From Anaerolineae bacterium (lineage in GTDB: Bacteria; Chloroflexota; Anaerolineae; Caldilineales; Caldilineaceae), in NCBI GenBank assembly GCA_030432295.1, contig JAUIHI010000002.1, positions 248,001 through 312,000 of the forward strand: DNA of 64,000 bases, read 5' to 3'. The position numbers were made by a program, and so were the translations under genes. The notes beneath the pieces were generated by a model. That model worked only from the letters and a program-made list of their open reading frames with translations, was not told where the DNA came from and ran no database searches. Shown here one piece after another: positions 25,672 through 33,909 of the stretch (positions within the stretch are counted from its first letter, which is position 1; the number at the start of each line of letters is the position of its first letter).

Positions 25672-27504
25672 ATGCAGAAGATAACAGCACTAAGTGGACC
25701 AAAATTGAATCGTCGTGGTTTCTTGACCGCGACAGGATTGGCGGCTACGGCCTTCGCCATGCCCAGTTTTCTGGCGGGATGCAGCGGCTACGCTGAGAAT
25801 CTGGGCGTGACCTCCGTGGCCGCACTATCCGCATCGGGCGAGGAGACGCGGGTAAGCACCGATGTACTGGTCATCGGCGGCGGCATGGCAGGCGTCTTCG
25901 CAGCCGTCCGGGCCAAGGCTGCAGGACTCGACGTGACCCTCGTGGACAAGGGCACGGTGGGCCGTTCCGGGGCCACACCCTGGGCAAACACCTTTTCGGT
26001 CTTCGACGAAGCCGAGGGCGACGACCGGGCCGAATGGATATCCGGTGTACGGGCCAGCAGTGAATATGTCAACAACCTGGACTGGCTCGACCAAATGTTG
26101 GACGAGTCCAAGGCACGCTGGGAAGATATCAACGAGTGGGGAATGCTGGAGGAAAATGTCCAACACCCCAGCCTGGTATTGAGGGATAAGTTGCTGGAAA
26201 ACGAGATCAACCTGATTGAACGCACCATGATCACCACCCTGCTGACCCAGGATGATGACGGCGAGCGCCGGGTGGTCGGTGCCATGGGCTTCTCTATCGA
26301 TGGTGAGGCAGCGGTCACGATCCTGGCCAAGGCCACGATTATGGCCGCGGGCGCAGGCTCGTTCAAAGCCCCGGGATTTCCGATCCAGAGTCTCACATCG
26401 GATGGCGATGCCATGGCCTACAAAGTCGGGGCGGTCATCTCCGGCAAAGAGTGGATCGACTTCCATTTCACCTCGGCGGAGAATCCAGCGTCGTGCTGGA
26501 GCCAATGGTCAGGGATGTGGGATTCGGGTGTGGGCAAAATGAGCCAGGTCTTCACTGCAGGTATGACACTGGATGGGGCCTTTGCAAAACACACGGGCGA
26601 AGAGACGCAGAGCAGTAGTCCAGGCGGCGAACGGCCCTCGGGCCCGCCCCCCGACGCTGAGGGCGGTGAAGCCCCATCCGGTCCGCCCCCCGATGCTGAG
26701 AACGGCGAAGGCTCATCCGGTCTGCCGGCTGGGCAGAGCCAAGGCGAACAAGTGCTTGGCGCGGCCACAGGGTTAGGCATCCACAAGGCCGAAGGCATCT
26801 GGCCCATCAACATGCAGGGAGCCAGCAATATCCCCGGCCTCTACGCGGCGGGTGATGGATTGGCGTCCATGTTGTGCGGTTCAAGCTACGTCGGGCTGGG
26901 CTTCTCGCTGAGTGGTTCTGCTGTCCAAGGCGCTGTTGTGGGCGACGGCGCGGCTGCGTATGCAAGCACAGTCCTGGCGCCTACGCTGTCGGACGACGAG
27001 ATCGCCGCTTTCCAGGAAGCCATGTTTGCACCCCGCCAGCGCGAGAGCGGTTTCTCACCAGCTTGGGTGACACAGGTCATGCAAAACACCATGTTCCCGT
27101 ACTATGTGCTCTTCGTGAAAGAGCAAGCACGCCTGGAAGCGGCGTTGTCGACCATCACCTTCCTGCGGGAGCATATCGTCCCGCAGCTTACCGCCCAGGA
27201 TGCCCACGAGCTGAAGCTGGCCCACGAGACGGCCAACATGCTGGTCAACGCCGAGATGAAACTGCGGGCCTCCCTCTTCCGCACGGAGAGTCGAGGGACC
27301 CACTATCGGGAAGACTATCCCGCACGCAATGACGACGAGTGGCTGGCCTGGGTCCTGCTGCAGATGGACGCGGACGGCCAGATGGCGGTCACGAAAGAAG
27401 CAATCCCCGATGCCTGGAAGCCCGACCTGAGTATTCCGTACGTGGAACGGTACGTGAACCGCTTCCCTGGGGAACTCGAATATCTGGGTTTGGCTAGCGG
27501 ATAG
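25672..27504 (+). CDS. Exported FAD-dependent oxidoreductase, fumarate-reductase/AprA-like
   Basis: 610 residues from ATG 25672 (GGGGAG 8 bases upstream). The N-terminus carries a twin-arginine signal (LNRRGFLTATGLAATAFAM) ending in a lipobox-like LAGC, so it is probably exported folded and perhaps lipid-anchored. FAD binding: DVLVIGGGMAGVFAAVRAK, GRSGATPWANTF and the C-terminal GLYAAGDGLASMLCGSSYVG. A Pro/Gly/Ser-rich insert (about 320-362, PSGPPPDAEGGEAPSGPPPD) replaces part of the usual capping domain. The substrate is unknown; the usual fumarate-site residues were not identified. It lies between the DUF4405 protein and a ferredoxin that may act as its electron partners. Confidence 0.9.
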   Translation: MQKITALSGPKLNRRGFLTATGLAATAFAMPSFLAGCSGYAENLGVTSVAALSASGEETRVSTDVLVIGGGMAGVFAAVRAKAAGLDVTLVDKGTVGRSGATPWANTFSVFDEAEGDDRAEWISGVRASSEYVNNLDWLDQMLDESKARWEDINEWGMLEENVQHPSLVLRDKLLENEINLIERTMITTLLTQDDDGERRVVGAMGFSIDGEAAVTILAKATIMAAGAGSFKAPGFPIQSLTSDGDAMAYKVGAVISGKEWIDFHFTSAENPASCWSQWSGMWDSGVGKMSQVFTAGMTLDGAFAKHTGEETQSSSPGGERPSGPPPDAEGGEAPSGPPPDAENGEGSSGLPAGQSQGEQVLGAATGLGIHKAEGIWPINMQGASNIPGLYAAGDGLASMLCGSSYVGLGFSLSGSAVQGAVVGDGAAAYASTVLAPTLSDDEIAAFQEAMFAPRQRESGFSPAWVTQVMQNTMFPYYVLFVKEQARLEAALSTITFLREHIVPQLTAQDAHELKLAHETANMLVNAEMKLRASLFRTESRGTHYREDYPARNDDEWLAWVLLQMDADGQMAVTKEAIPDAWKPDLSIPYVERYVNRFPGELEYLGLASG

Positions 27505-27551
27505 CGCGCAGGATCACCGGAATCGAGTGCAAAGATAGAGGAGACATCCCA

Positions 27552-27773
27552 ATGGCTATAAAACTGATCGATCCACGTAAATGTATCGGCTGCGGAACCT
27601 GTGTTATTTCATGCCCAACGGACGTGATCCGTATGAACAAAGAAACGTCCCATGCGGTTATTATGTATCCTGAGGACTGCCAGATCTGCAACATGTGCGT
27701 GAATTTCTGTCCTGTAGATGCAATCACTGTCACGGCAGATAAATCCATCTCCATTCTCACCGCTTGGGGGTAG
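27552..27773 (+). CDS. Two-cluster 4Fe-4S ferredoxin-type subunit
   Basis: 73 residues with GAGGAGA upstream. Two complete CxxCxxCxxxC motifs are present (CIGCGTCVISCP and CQICNMCVNFCP), giving an 8-iron ferredoxin fold. It has no signal peptide of its own. Co-transcription with the Tat flavoprotein (47 bp gap) resembles adenylylsulfate-reductase-like AB pairs, where a flavin subunit and a ferredoxin subunit form one enzyme; it could therefore be co-exported with the flavoprotein or act in the cytoplasm. Confidence 0.93.
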   Translation: MAIKLIDPRKCIGCGTCVISCPTDVIRMNKETSHAVIMYPEDCQICNMCVNFCPVDAITVTADKSISILTAWG

Positions 27774-27848
27774 GACGCGCTGAAAGGGTGTTGATATGGG
27801 CATGACAAAGCAAGAGTCAACTACGCAACAACAAAAGGGAGGATCAGC

Positions 27849-28850
27849 TTGAAGAAATACCTGCTATGGATACTAATGATTTTGCTGTTGGCTGGGTGCA
27901 GTAGCACTGAGCCAACAGCTTCACCAACAGAGGAAGCTGCGGTTGCAGATGTTTCTGCAACCGCAACAGAAGTAGAGGCGGTTGAACCGACGGCAGTTGT
28001 GGATGAGGATTCGGCCGCAATCGTGCCGCCCACCACCGCGTGCAACGCTTTCCTCGACAACACAACGACCCTTTGCGAAACGGATATCGCGTTGGTCGAA
28101 TCGAACGGTCTTCCCACAACCCACAACATGATGGTGGGTATTGTCAGTTGGCAGCAACAATTCCCGCTGCCGCAAGCGTACACCGGCGACAATGCCTGGC
28201 AAATCCCGCTCGATCCCGAACTTTCTGACAACCCGATCTCCGGCGCAACCGATCTGTTTCGCGGTGCCATTGCCCTGGCGGTCAATGGGGTTCCGATCTT
28301 CAACGCGCTCAACAATCGCGGGGACGATGCGTATTTGGCAGGAGAGTTGGATCAATGGGGAGGCCATAGCGGTCGTGCTGACGACTACCACTACCATATT
28401 GCACCGACCCATTTGCAGGATATTGTCGGCACGGACCAGCCAATTGCCTTCGGACTGGATGGGTTCCCGCTCTACGGTTTGACCGAACCGGATGGCTCAC
28501 CTGTTGTCGGTTTGGATGCGTACAACGGGCATTTTGACGACGACGGCAACTACCACTATCACGCCACTGAGACGTACCCTTATATCAACGGTGGAATGCG
28601 GGGGGTCGTGGACTATCAAGGGGGCCAAGTCGAGCCGCAACCCCACACCCACGAGATTCGCCCGGCCGGGGAGCCACTACGGGGCGCGGAGATCACAGCG
28701 TTCTCCCAGACAGGAACCAATGCATTCTCGTTACAATACACACTCGATAGCGAAACGTATACCGTCAACTACACCATTGAAAACGAAGTCTACACCTTTG
28801 AATTTATCGATCCGGCAGGCAATCGGACTGTTGAGACATACAAGCCTTGA
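27849..28850 (+). CDS. YHYH-domain lipoprotein (TTG start)
   Basis: 333 residues starting at TTG 27849, supported by GGGAGG 6 bases upstream and by a signal peptide that begins right there (LLWILMILLLAGC, lipobox LAGC). A Thr/Glu/Ala linker precedes the YHYH region (about 95-265). That region contains ADDYHYHIAPT, AFGLDGFPLYG and DGNYHYHATETYPYINGGM, the paired HxH motifs that name the family and probably bind metal. It is the fourth gene of the copy E operon. Its role beside a flavoprotein and ferredoxin is unknown. Confidence 0.92.
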   Translation: MKKYLLWILMILLLAGCSSTEPTASPTEEAAVADVSATATEVEAVEPTAVVDEDSAAIVPPTTACNAFLDNTTTLCETDIALVESNGLPTTHNMMVGIVSWQQQFPLPQAYTGDNAWQIPLDPELSDNPISGATDLFRGAIALAVNGVPIFNALNNRGDDAYLAGELDQWGGHSGRADDYHYHIAPTHLQDIVGTDQPIAFGLDGFPLYGLTEPDGSPVVGLDAYNGHFDDDGNYHYHATETYPYINGGMRGVVDYQGGQVEPQPHTHEIRPAGEPLRGAEITAFSQTGTNAFSLQYTLDSETYTVNYTIENEVYTFEFIDPAGNRTVETYKP

Positions 28851-28899
28851 TTTTCTGCTGTTTCATGTCGATTGAAATACACCATTTGGAGAGCACTCT

Positions 28900-29742
28900 A
28901 TGAGAAAGTTAACTATCATTGCGCTGATGATGTTTGTACTCGTTGGTTGTAGTGGGGCAGCTGAGCCTACCCCAACCCCAACGGAAGCAGCCACTACCGA
29001 GCCGCCCACAGCGGTCGCTGTGACTGAACCAACACCGGCAACCGCTGAAAGTGGGTCAGACAACACGGCTGCCGAAGGGGAAACCGATGTGGCCGCCACA
29101 GAAGCCGCCACAGAAGCTGTCACGGAAGCCGCCACGGAAGCTGTCGCAACCAGCACCTTCCAGATTGAAGCGTGGGCCGACAACTGGTTCGCCGCCTATT
29201 TGGACGAAAATCTGATCGTTGAGGATTCGGTCTCCATCAACACCGAACGCTCCTTCAATGCGGAGACAGCCACCTTTGAGGCCAGCTATCCGCTCAATCT
29301 CAACTTCATCCTGAAGGACTTCAAGGAGAACGACACGGGGCTGGAATATATCGGCGCGCGCAACCAGCAGATGGGCGATGGCGGCTTCATTATGCAGTTG
29401 ACCGACCTGAGTACAGGCGAAGTGGTGGCGGTCTCCAACGCGGAGTGGGCCTGTACGGTCATTCACGAAGCGCCGCTGGATAAATCCTGCGAATCGGAGG
29501 CAAATCCCCAGGCTGGTATAGCCCCCTGCACATTCATCGATCTGGGCGAACCCGACGGGTGGAAAGCGGCCGATTTCGACGACAGCAGTTGGACAGCGAC
29601 GACCGTCCATTCCGCCAGCGCTGTCAGCCCCAAAGATGGGTATGACCAAATTCGTTGGGACGCAAGCGCAGAATTCGTTTGGGGACCAGATTTAGAGACC
29701 GATAACACAATTTTGTGCCGGGTGACAGTTGAAGCGCCGTAG
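28900..29742 (+). CDS. Lipoprotein of unknown function, end of redox operon
   Basis: 280 residues, GGAGAG 8 bases upstream. The signal peptide ends LVGC, followed by a long Thr/Glu/Pro/Ala linker with the repeat ATEAATEAVTEAATEA. The folded part (about 88-280) has four Cys (WACTVIHEAP, KSCES, APCTF, ILCRV) and the segment DLGEPDGWKAADFDDSSWTA, which looks like a jelly-roll/beta-sandwich motif found in glycosidase accessory domains. No family was recognised with certainty. It ends the five-gene operon; a strong terminator follows 18 bp later. Confidence 0.8.
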   Translation: MRKLTIIALMMFVLVGCSGAAEPTPTPTEAATTEPPTAVAVTEPTPATAESGSDNTAAEGETDVAATEAATEAVTEAATEAVATSTFQIEAWADNWFAAYLDENLIVEDSVSINTERSFNAETATFEASYPLNLNFILKDFKENDTGLEYIGARNQQMGDGGFIMQLTDLSTGEVVAVSNAEWACTVIHEAPLDKSCESEANPQAGIAPCTFIDLGEPDGWKAADFDDSSWTATTVHSASAVSPKDGYDQIRWDASAEFVWGPDLETDNTILCRVTVEAP

Positions 29743-29760
29743 CCCACAACCATAACGCCA

Positions 29761-29799
29761 AGAAAGCGCGTCCGACAGAATTCTTCGGACGCGCTTTCT
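29761..29799. terminator. Bidirectional terminator between convergent genes
   Basis: A 15-bp perfect stem (AGAAAGCGCGTCCGA against TCGGACGCGCTTTCT) lies between the rightward lipoprotein gene and the end of the leftward serine hydrolase gene at 29834. Confidence 0.8.
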
Positions 29800-29833
29800 G
29801 ATGGCAACACAGCCACTGCGTTCCAATCACTTT

Positions 29834-30919
29834 CTATTGCTGGCGGAGAATCCGGACAATACGATTATAGATGATGCTCGCTATCCCCGTGGCCTTTCCG
29901 CCGATTACATTCGCCATCCCCCAGGTCTCTCCGCCGGTTGTACTCACAAACTGAACGACAACCGTATCAATATCCTGGTGATAGCGTGCGATACTGTGGT
30001 ATCCAGGCACCCAGCCGTCATGCGCATACTCATAAATTGATGAGTAGATCGCTTGCTCATCGTCATTGAGCAACGAGCCATCATTCAAAGCTCTCAAAAA
30101 TAGTCCGACATCCTCCGCAGTTGCGATCATCGACCCGCCAGGAATAACGTGATCAAGCTGCCTGAGATCATCGTCATATTCATACCAGTACCCGCTGACC
30201 ACAGCGTCATAATCCACCTGACTCAGCAAGCTATACGTATTCATTAGCCCGAGATGAGCCAATATTTCGTCCTCAATATATTGATGGTGGCTGTATCCCA
30301 ACACGTTGTCCAGAATACGGCCAATCAGCAGATAGTTTGTATTGGAGTAACTGTAGCGCGCGTCAGGTTCAAAAGCTGCTGGTTCGTTCAAGACCAGTTC
30401 CAGGGCCTTGTCGATGTCTGTCTGCGAAGTGAACCAATCCCACGCCTCATCATCCGTGAAATTGGGAATGCCGCTGCGGTGCTGCACCATCATTCTCAGG
30501 GTAATCTGATCGGCATACTCAATCCTTCCCACAAGTTCAGGTAAATAATCGGCGAGGGTTTCATCCAGCGACAAACGCCCGCTATTGACTAATTTGGCGA
30601 CTGCGGTGGCGATGTACAATTTGCTGATACTGGCAATTCTGAACAATGCGTGGGGATCGGCTGGCTCTTGGGTGAGTTTGTTCTTCCAACCAGCCGCATA
30701 AAATTCTGGTGGCTTTCCTGCTTGATCTACATACACGATAATACCATCCAGCCCATAGCCAACAGCCCTATCGACCTGCTCCTGCACCGTATCTGGTAAG
30801 GGGGCTATCCACGCCGGTACCAGGTCCAAGGGGGGGATTACAATGATGGTGATTAGCCCAACGATGGGCATGATTATTCGAAGCATTCGAACGATACGAG
30901 TCTTGTTGAGATTTTTCAT
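29834..30919 (-). CDS. Serine beta-lactamase-like hydrolase (class C / PBP4-star type)
   Basis: 361 residues from ATG 30919, 11 bases after GAGGA; an upstream ATG at 30943 would add 8 residues but lacks a ribosome site. An N-terminal TM helix (about 10-30) is followed by a beta-lactamase domain. The active-site SxxK is in FRIASISKLYIATAV, the second motif is YSNTNYLLIGRIL (YxN), and a third HDG/GYHS motif (YAHDGWVPGYHS) is present. These proteins include esterases, D-amino peptidases and penicillin-binding enzymes; the substrate cannot be decided. It is monocistronic, convergent with the redox operon. Confidence 0.9.
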   Translation of the reverse strand: MKNLNKTRIVRMLRIIMPIVGLITIIVIPPLDLVPAWIAPLPDTVQEQVDRAVGYGLDGIIVYVDQAGKPPEFYAAGWKNKLTQEPADPHALFRIASISKLYIATAVAKLVNSGRLSLDETLADYLPELVGRIEYADQITLRMMVQHRSGIPNFTDDEAWDWFTSQTDIDKALELVLNEPAAFEPDARYSYSNTNYLLIGRILDNVLGYSHHQYIEDEILAHLGLMNTYSLLSQVDYDAVVSGYWYEYDDDLRQLDHVIPGGSMIATAEDVGLFLRALNDGSLLNDDEQAIYSSIYEYAHDGWVPGYHSIARYHQDIDTVVVQFVSTTGGETWGMANVIGGKATGIASIIYNRIVRILRQQ

Positions 30920-30964
30920 GACTTTTCTGATCCTCACTATCATTTATGGCTTTTGTGAAATTCG

Positions 30965-31101
30965 TGTACTGATCAGGAGGATGATGAAACAGAAAATGGG
31001 ACGCTGATTCACGCAGATAAATGCTGATCCAGAAGCAAAAATCCGCGTTTTTCAGCGTTCATCTGCGTCCAACTTTTTTCACCATCAGTCTGATCACTAC
31101 A
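30965..31101. mobile_element. Small inverted-repeat element, copy 3 (variant interior)
   Basis: The ends TGTACTGATCAGGAGGATGA and CAGTCTGATCACTACA match the family ends at 44168 and 31232. The interior is a different hairpin: GACGCTGATTCACGCAG against GCGTTCATCTGCGTC. The same termini with another core suggest that termini move independently of the interior. No clear flanking direct repeat. Confidence 0.55.
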
Positions 31102-31231
31102 AAATCCCCTTTATTTTCACCGTTTGGATTACTTTTCGTTACTGGCTCCACTGCAAAAAGGCTAAGAACCGAGTTTTGAGACCGAACCACTTCTGGAAAT
31201 CCGGGCGATCTGCACAAAAAACTCGGTTTTT

Positions 31232-31375
31232 TTGTACTGATCAACGGGATGGTGGAATGGCTATTTCTTAACGCAAAGGTGCAAAGAGGCAAAGGCACAG
31301 AGAGAAAAGCGATTTCTTTGCGTCTCTGCTCCTTTGCGTCATTGCGTTGAAAATTCCACCATCTTCTTGACTACT
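31232..31375. mobile_element. Small inverted-repeat element, copy 4, flanked by 18-bp direct repeats
   Basis: Terminal inverted repeats (TTGTACTGATCAACGGGATG and CACCATCTTCTTGACTACT) surround TTAACGCAAAGGTGCAAAG and TTTGCGTCATTGCGTTG. It is directly flanked by ACAAAAAACTCGGTTTTT on both sides (31214-31231 and 31376-31393). The left flank is itself half of a hairpin with AACCGAGTTTT at 31167. The whole stretch 30920-31467 has no gene. Confidence 0.65.
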
Positions 31376-31467
31376 ACAAAAAACTCGGTTTTTGCAGTAG
31401 ACTCGTTACTTCAACATTGATTCTGATAATAGTGAAGAGGAATGGCTTGTATCAGCCTAGGATTGTG

Positions 31468-32196
31468 CTAAACCTGAGCCAAGTTATAAATGACTGGCAT
31501 TTGCCCTTTCCATTTTCCCCAACAAACTTCATCCGTCATCAGCTCGGCCATAAAGTGGGCCACATTGATGCGGCTGGTTGTCCCCGAATCAAAGATAGGA
31601 CTTACGATGGGGGAAGGATGCAGTTCGTACTCCGTCACCGTATCCTCATCCAGCAAACCGTCTGGCCGGACAGCAACCCACTCAATCAGGCTGTCGTTCT
31701 GCCCCACCTCACATCTCAAGTAATCTGCCGCTTGTTCATTGTCCACGTGGGGTGGCAGCACCAAGCGCAACAGGCTGAAAACAGTTTTCTCAGCCAGAGT
31801 GCGCGATTCGTTCAGGTCTCGGTTACTGTTTCCCGTCGTATTCATCAAGACAAATTTAGTCGCCCTATTTGGTTTGTTTGCGCGAATGGCTTGGCAGAGT
31901 CGGCGCGTGGCATCGGTGACAAGTCTTCGCGGATGACCATATATTCCTTTGAGCGTTACGTTGTGGCCCAGACAGGATGCTACCGCATCACACCCTTCAA
32001 TATGCTGGGCCAATTCTGCATCACTCAAATCCAGAACCGCGGCACGTATGACACTCAGGTTTTCATGGTTCCTGATATTTTCCGGCAATTTTTCAGGCGA
32101 TCTGACAATCACTTTTACCAAATGGCCGCGTTCCAGCAATTGTTCTGTGAGCAATCGACCAGTTGCCCCACTCGCACCAACGATTAAATAATTCAT
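31468..32196 (-). CDS. NAD(P)H-binding NmrA-like protein
   Basis: 242 residues; AAGGAGA lies 7 bases before the ATG on its strand. The Rossmann motif MNYLIVGASGATGRLLTEQL has the GxxGxxG of NmrA-like/atypical SDR proteins. Other features are VIRAAVLDLSD, VASCLGHN and VLMNTTGNSN; a C-terminal substrate region shows WVAVRPDGLLDED. Such proteins are often oxidoreductases or redox sensors without a classical YxxxK. It is a single gene, upstream of the repeat cluster, unrelated in sequence detail to the SDR at 24224. Confidence 0.88.
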   Translation of the reverse strand: MNYLIVGASGATGRLLTEQLLERGHLVKVIVRSPEKLPENIRNHENLSVIRAAVLDLSDAELAQHIEGCDAVASCLGHNVTLKGIYGHPRRLVTDATRRLCQAIRANKPNRATKFVLMNTTGNSNRDLNESRTLAEKTVFSLLRLVLPPHVDNEQAADYLRCEVGQNDSLIEWVAVRPDGLLDEDTVTEYELHPSPIVSPIFDSGTTSRINVAHFMAELMTDEVCWGKWKGQMPVIYNLAQV

Positions 32197-32291
32197 GTGA
32201 TTCTCCTTGTCTTGACACAGGGAAGAGCGGGATATTCGCTCCTACCAAGCTATTATTTTGTGCAGTTCAAATACTATAGCAAAGCCGGATA

Positions 32292-32355
32292 GAGAAGCCG
32301 AGTTTCTGGCCTGCCGTTACCGGCGTAAATTCGTCTTCCAGAAACCCGGTTTCTC
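32292..32355. repeat. Palindromic repeat (GAAACCCGGTTTC type)
   Basis: GAGAAGCCGAGTTTCTGG pairs with CCAGAAACCCGGTTTCTC (two mismatches) around a 28-base centre that has its own small symmetry (GCCGTTACCGGC). It lies between two leftward genes and may also terminate transcription of the DUF4386 gene. Confidence 0.6.
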
Positions 32356-32367
32356 AAGTTAGCCTTG

Positions 32368-33087
32368 CTATGACATATGCTGTTTCCACTGTTCGAGATT
32401 GACGCCTTTCACCAGCAGCCAGATGGGGAAGGCAATTTCGGCAACGGCGATGACCGTAGCAATCAAGCCGGGGGTGGTGGTGTAGCTGGAGACCAGCAGC
32501 AAACCCGCGACGTCAAACAGATAGCCAAACCCGGCCGCGATGAAGAGGAAGCCCAGCACTTTGGGGAAATAGCCCGACTTCACAATCAGATAACCCAGAA
32601 TCAGAACGTGGGGGACCAGGAAGGCGATGCCAATCGCGAAGCCAATGCTGTGGGCGTCGAGGAACAGCGTCACCAGCGCGTTCACCTGGTCTGGGCCAAA
32701 GGCAGTTGTAATGCTGCCGCCGTTCAGCAGTTGAAAAACGAAGTAATAGTTGAGCAGGTTGAGGCCGTGAATCGTCGTCATTGCCAGCCGGGAAACGGCC
32801 GCTATCAGCGACAGCGTCTTGTTCACCGGTTTCAGCAGCACGTACAGCACTATGGAGAGCACAATTTCGCTCAGCAAAATAATCAACTCATTGCCCACCG
32901 TGCCGAGGCGGAACATCGATTCGTTAGCGGCGATGTTGGCAGCCATGGCCGCAGGGTCGCCAGCCACAATGAACTGATCCGGGATGACCATATGGGCAAA
33001 TATGGCGGCGACGGCGATAATCAGATACAGAACACCAGCAAAACGGGCATGGGCGGACGGGGACATTTCACGAACATCGGTTTTCAT
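32368..33087 (-). CDS. DUF4386 six-helix membrane protein
   Basis: 239 residues; AAAGGAG lies 9 bases before the ATG. Six hydrophobic helices are spread along the length, with the DUF4386 pattern RFAGVLYLIIAVAAIFAHM at the start, a conserved loop (NESMFRLGTVGNELIILLSE) and FLFIAAGFGYLFDVAGLLL near the end. The family's function is unknown. It is the last leftward gene before the accessory patch and reads towards the palindrome at 32292. Confidence 0.9.
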   Translation of the reverse strand: MKTDVREMSPSAHARFAGVLYLIIAVAAIFAHMVIPDQFIVAGDPAAMAANIAANESMFRLGTVGNELIILLSEIVLSIVLYVLLKPVNKTLSLIAAVSRLAMTTIHGLNLLNYYFVFQLLNGGSITTAFGPDQVNALVTLFLDAHSIGFAIGIAFLVPHVLILGYLIVKSGYFPKVLGFLFIAAGFGYLFDVAGLLLVSSYTTTPGLIATVIAVAEIAFPIWLLVKGVNLEQWKQHMS

Positions 33088-33216
33088 TCCAGTTTCTCCT
33101 TTGGTTTCAAAATGAACAAAACGTATGATGGAAGTTTTCGGGAAGCCATTTACACTGCTTTGTCTTGATTGCCCAAAGAATACAACCCAATCTGGTGAGA
33201 GGTCATCACCACATCT

Positions 33217-33264
33217 GGTGATTCATGTGGTGATTGATCGGGTGACTGATCGGGTGATTGATGT
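33217..33264. repeat. 12-bp tandem repeat, four units
   Basis: Four consecutive 12-mers fit GGTGAYTSATSK (GGTGATTCATGT, GGTGATTGATCG, GGTGACTGATCG, GGTGATTGATGT), with a fifth partial unit. A looser GGTGA/TCACC arrangement precedes them. It is noncoding as far as can be seen, 130 bp upstream of the DUF4386 start. Confidence 0.7.
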
Positions 33265-33298
33265 GGTGAGTTGCGGGGGGACAAAATGTGAGGGCAAC

Positions 33299-33336
33299 AA
33301 AAAAGCCCCGGCAGATGATTCGTCATCTACCGGGGT
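33299..33336 (-). terminator. Leftward rho-independent terminator
   Basis: On the minus strand a stem CCCCGG-AGATGA / TCATCT-CCGGGG with a 4-base loop is followed by CTTTTTT. It would end transcripts coming from the PIN remnant and HEPN-motif gene region. Confidence 0.75.
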
Positions 33337-33522
33337 TTATAGCAAATTGAGTTCTTCAGCGCGGCCCAAGGCCGTTCTGCGACATGAGCTGGAAGAGTAG
33401 AATATCGGTTTTCTCAAAGGTGGTGGACGGCGGCGTGGAGGCCAGGTCTTCTATGAAAACGGGCGTCGAATGCGGAAGGGGGGTGAAGAAGGAGGAATTG
33501 GAGGGGTTGTGGTTAATCGCCG

Positions 33523-33717
33523 TTATGCAAGTTCGAGATCGGTTTCAGGAAAATCATCCCCAACGCAGAGAAGTGGAAAATCGGCGGTTTTGGCAATGGC
33601 ATGGGTCAGGCAATCGGCAGAACAGTCTCTTCGGATAAGTATGTTTTCGTGCGCTAGTGACGATCTAATCGGCCACAATTCCTGCTTTACCAACTGTATC
33701 GACTCCTGGTGATCCAT
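33523..33717 (-). pseudogene. C-terminal remnant of a PIN-domain (VapC-type) toxin gene
   Basis: A 64-codon frame ends with DCLTHAIAKTADFPLLCVGD followed by DFPETDLELA. This is the recognisable tail of VapC-type PIN ribonucleases (GDCxxxALAK..PLLxxGDDFxxTDI). The first 30 residues do not resemble the PIN N-terminus, and no upstream ribosome site is present. The coding sequence is interrupted just upstream by the inverted-repeat element at 33727. No VapB-like antitoxin was recognised. It is most likely a decayed toxin-antitoxin module. Confidence 0.55.
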
Positions 33718-33726
33718 CGCTGCCGC

Positions 33727-33833
33727 TTAAGTAAATTCAAGAAAGTTTTTGGAAATAGATTTTGAGTCACTCAGGATGAAATTGACGAAAATAAAGCTGA
33801 TTTATGTATAAAAACTTTCTTGGAATTACTTAA
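33727..33833. mobile_element. 107-bp element with 24-bp terminal inverted repeats
   Basis: TTAAGTAAATTCAAGAAAGT(TTTT) at 33727-33750 is the near-perfect inverse of the sequence at 33810-33833 (AAAAACTTTCTTGG through ATTACTTAA). The interior is AT-rich and noncoding. Ends in TTAA on both sides. It abuts the candidate attC site and the PIN remnant, so it may have inserted at their junction. Confidence 0.65.
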
Positions 33834-33909
33834 CACCAGCCGTAACCGGCGCATTTGTAGTGAGCAGCGCGAACGGAAAATGCGTCCGCGTTTACGGCCT
33901 TGTTAGCGC
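33828..33909 (-). other. Candidate integron attC recombination site
   Basis: On the minus strand, directly after the HEPN-gene stop, the sequence starts GCGCTAACAAGGCCGTAAAC and ends GGTTACGGCTGGTGTTAAGT. It is an imperfect palindrome of about 80 bases: TAACA pairs with TGTTA, CCGTAA with TTACGG, GCATTT with AAATGC, with unpaired bases on one arm and a variable centre. The 3' core GTTAAGT fits GTTRRRY. Position right after a stop codon and this architecture are those of a gene cassette. No integrase lies in the window. Confidence 0.5.

Noticed and set aside
33217-33336. Tandem repeats plus hairpin considered as a CRISPR or origin-like iteron array
   Set aside because: Units are contiguous 12-mers without spacers, with no replication or Cas gene nearby; the hairpin has the form of a leftward terminator.
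33384-33712. Rightward short frames between the terminator and the PIN remnant, considered as a possible antitoxin
   Set aside because: They overlap the clearer PIN tail on the other strand and show no AbrB or RHH-like pattern or ribosome site.
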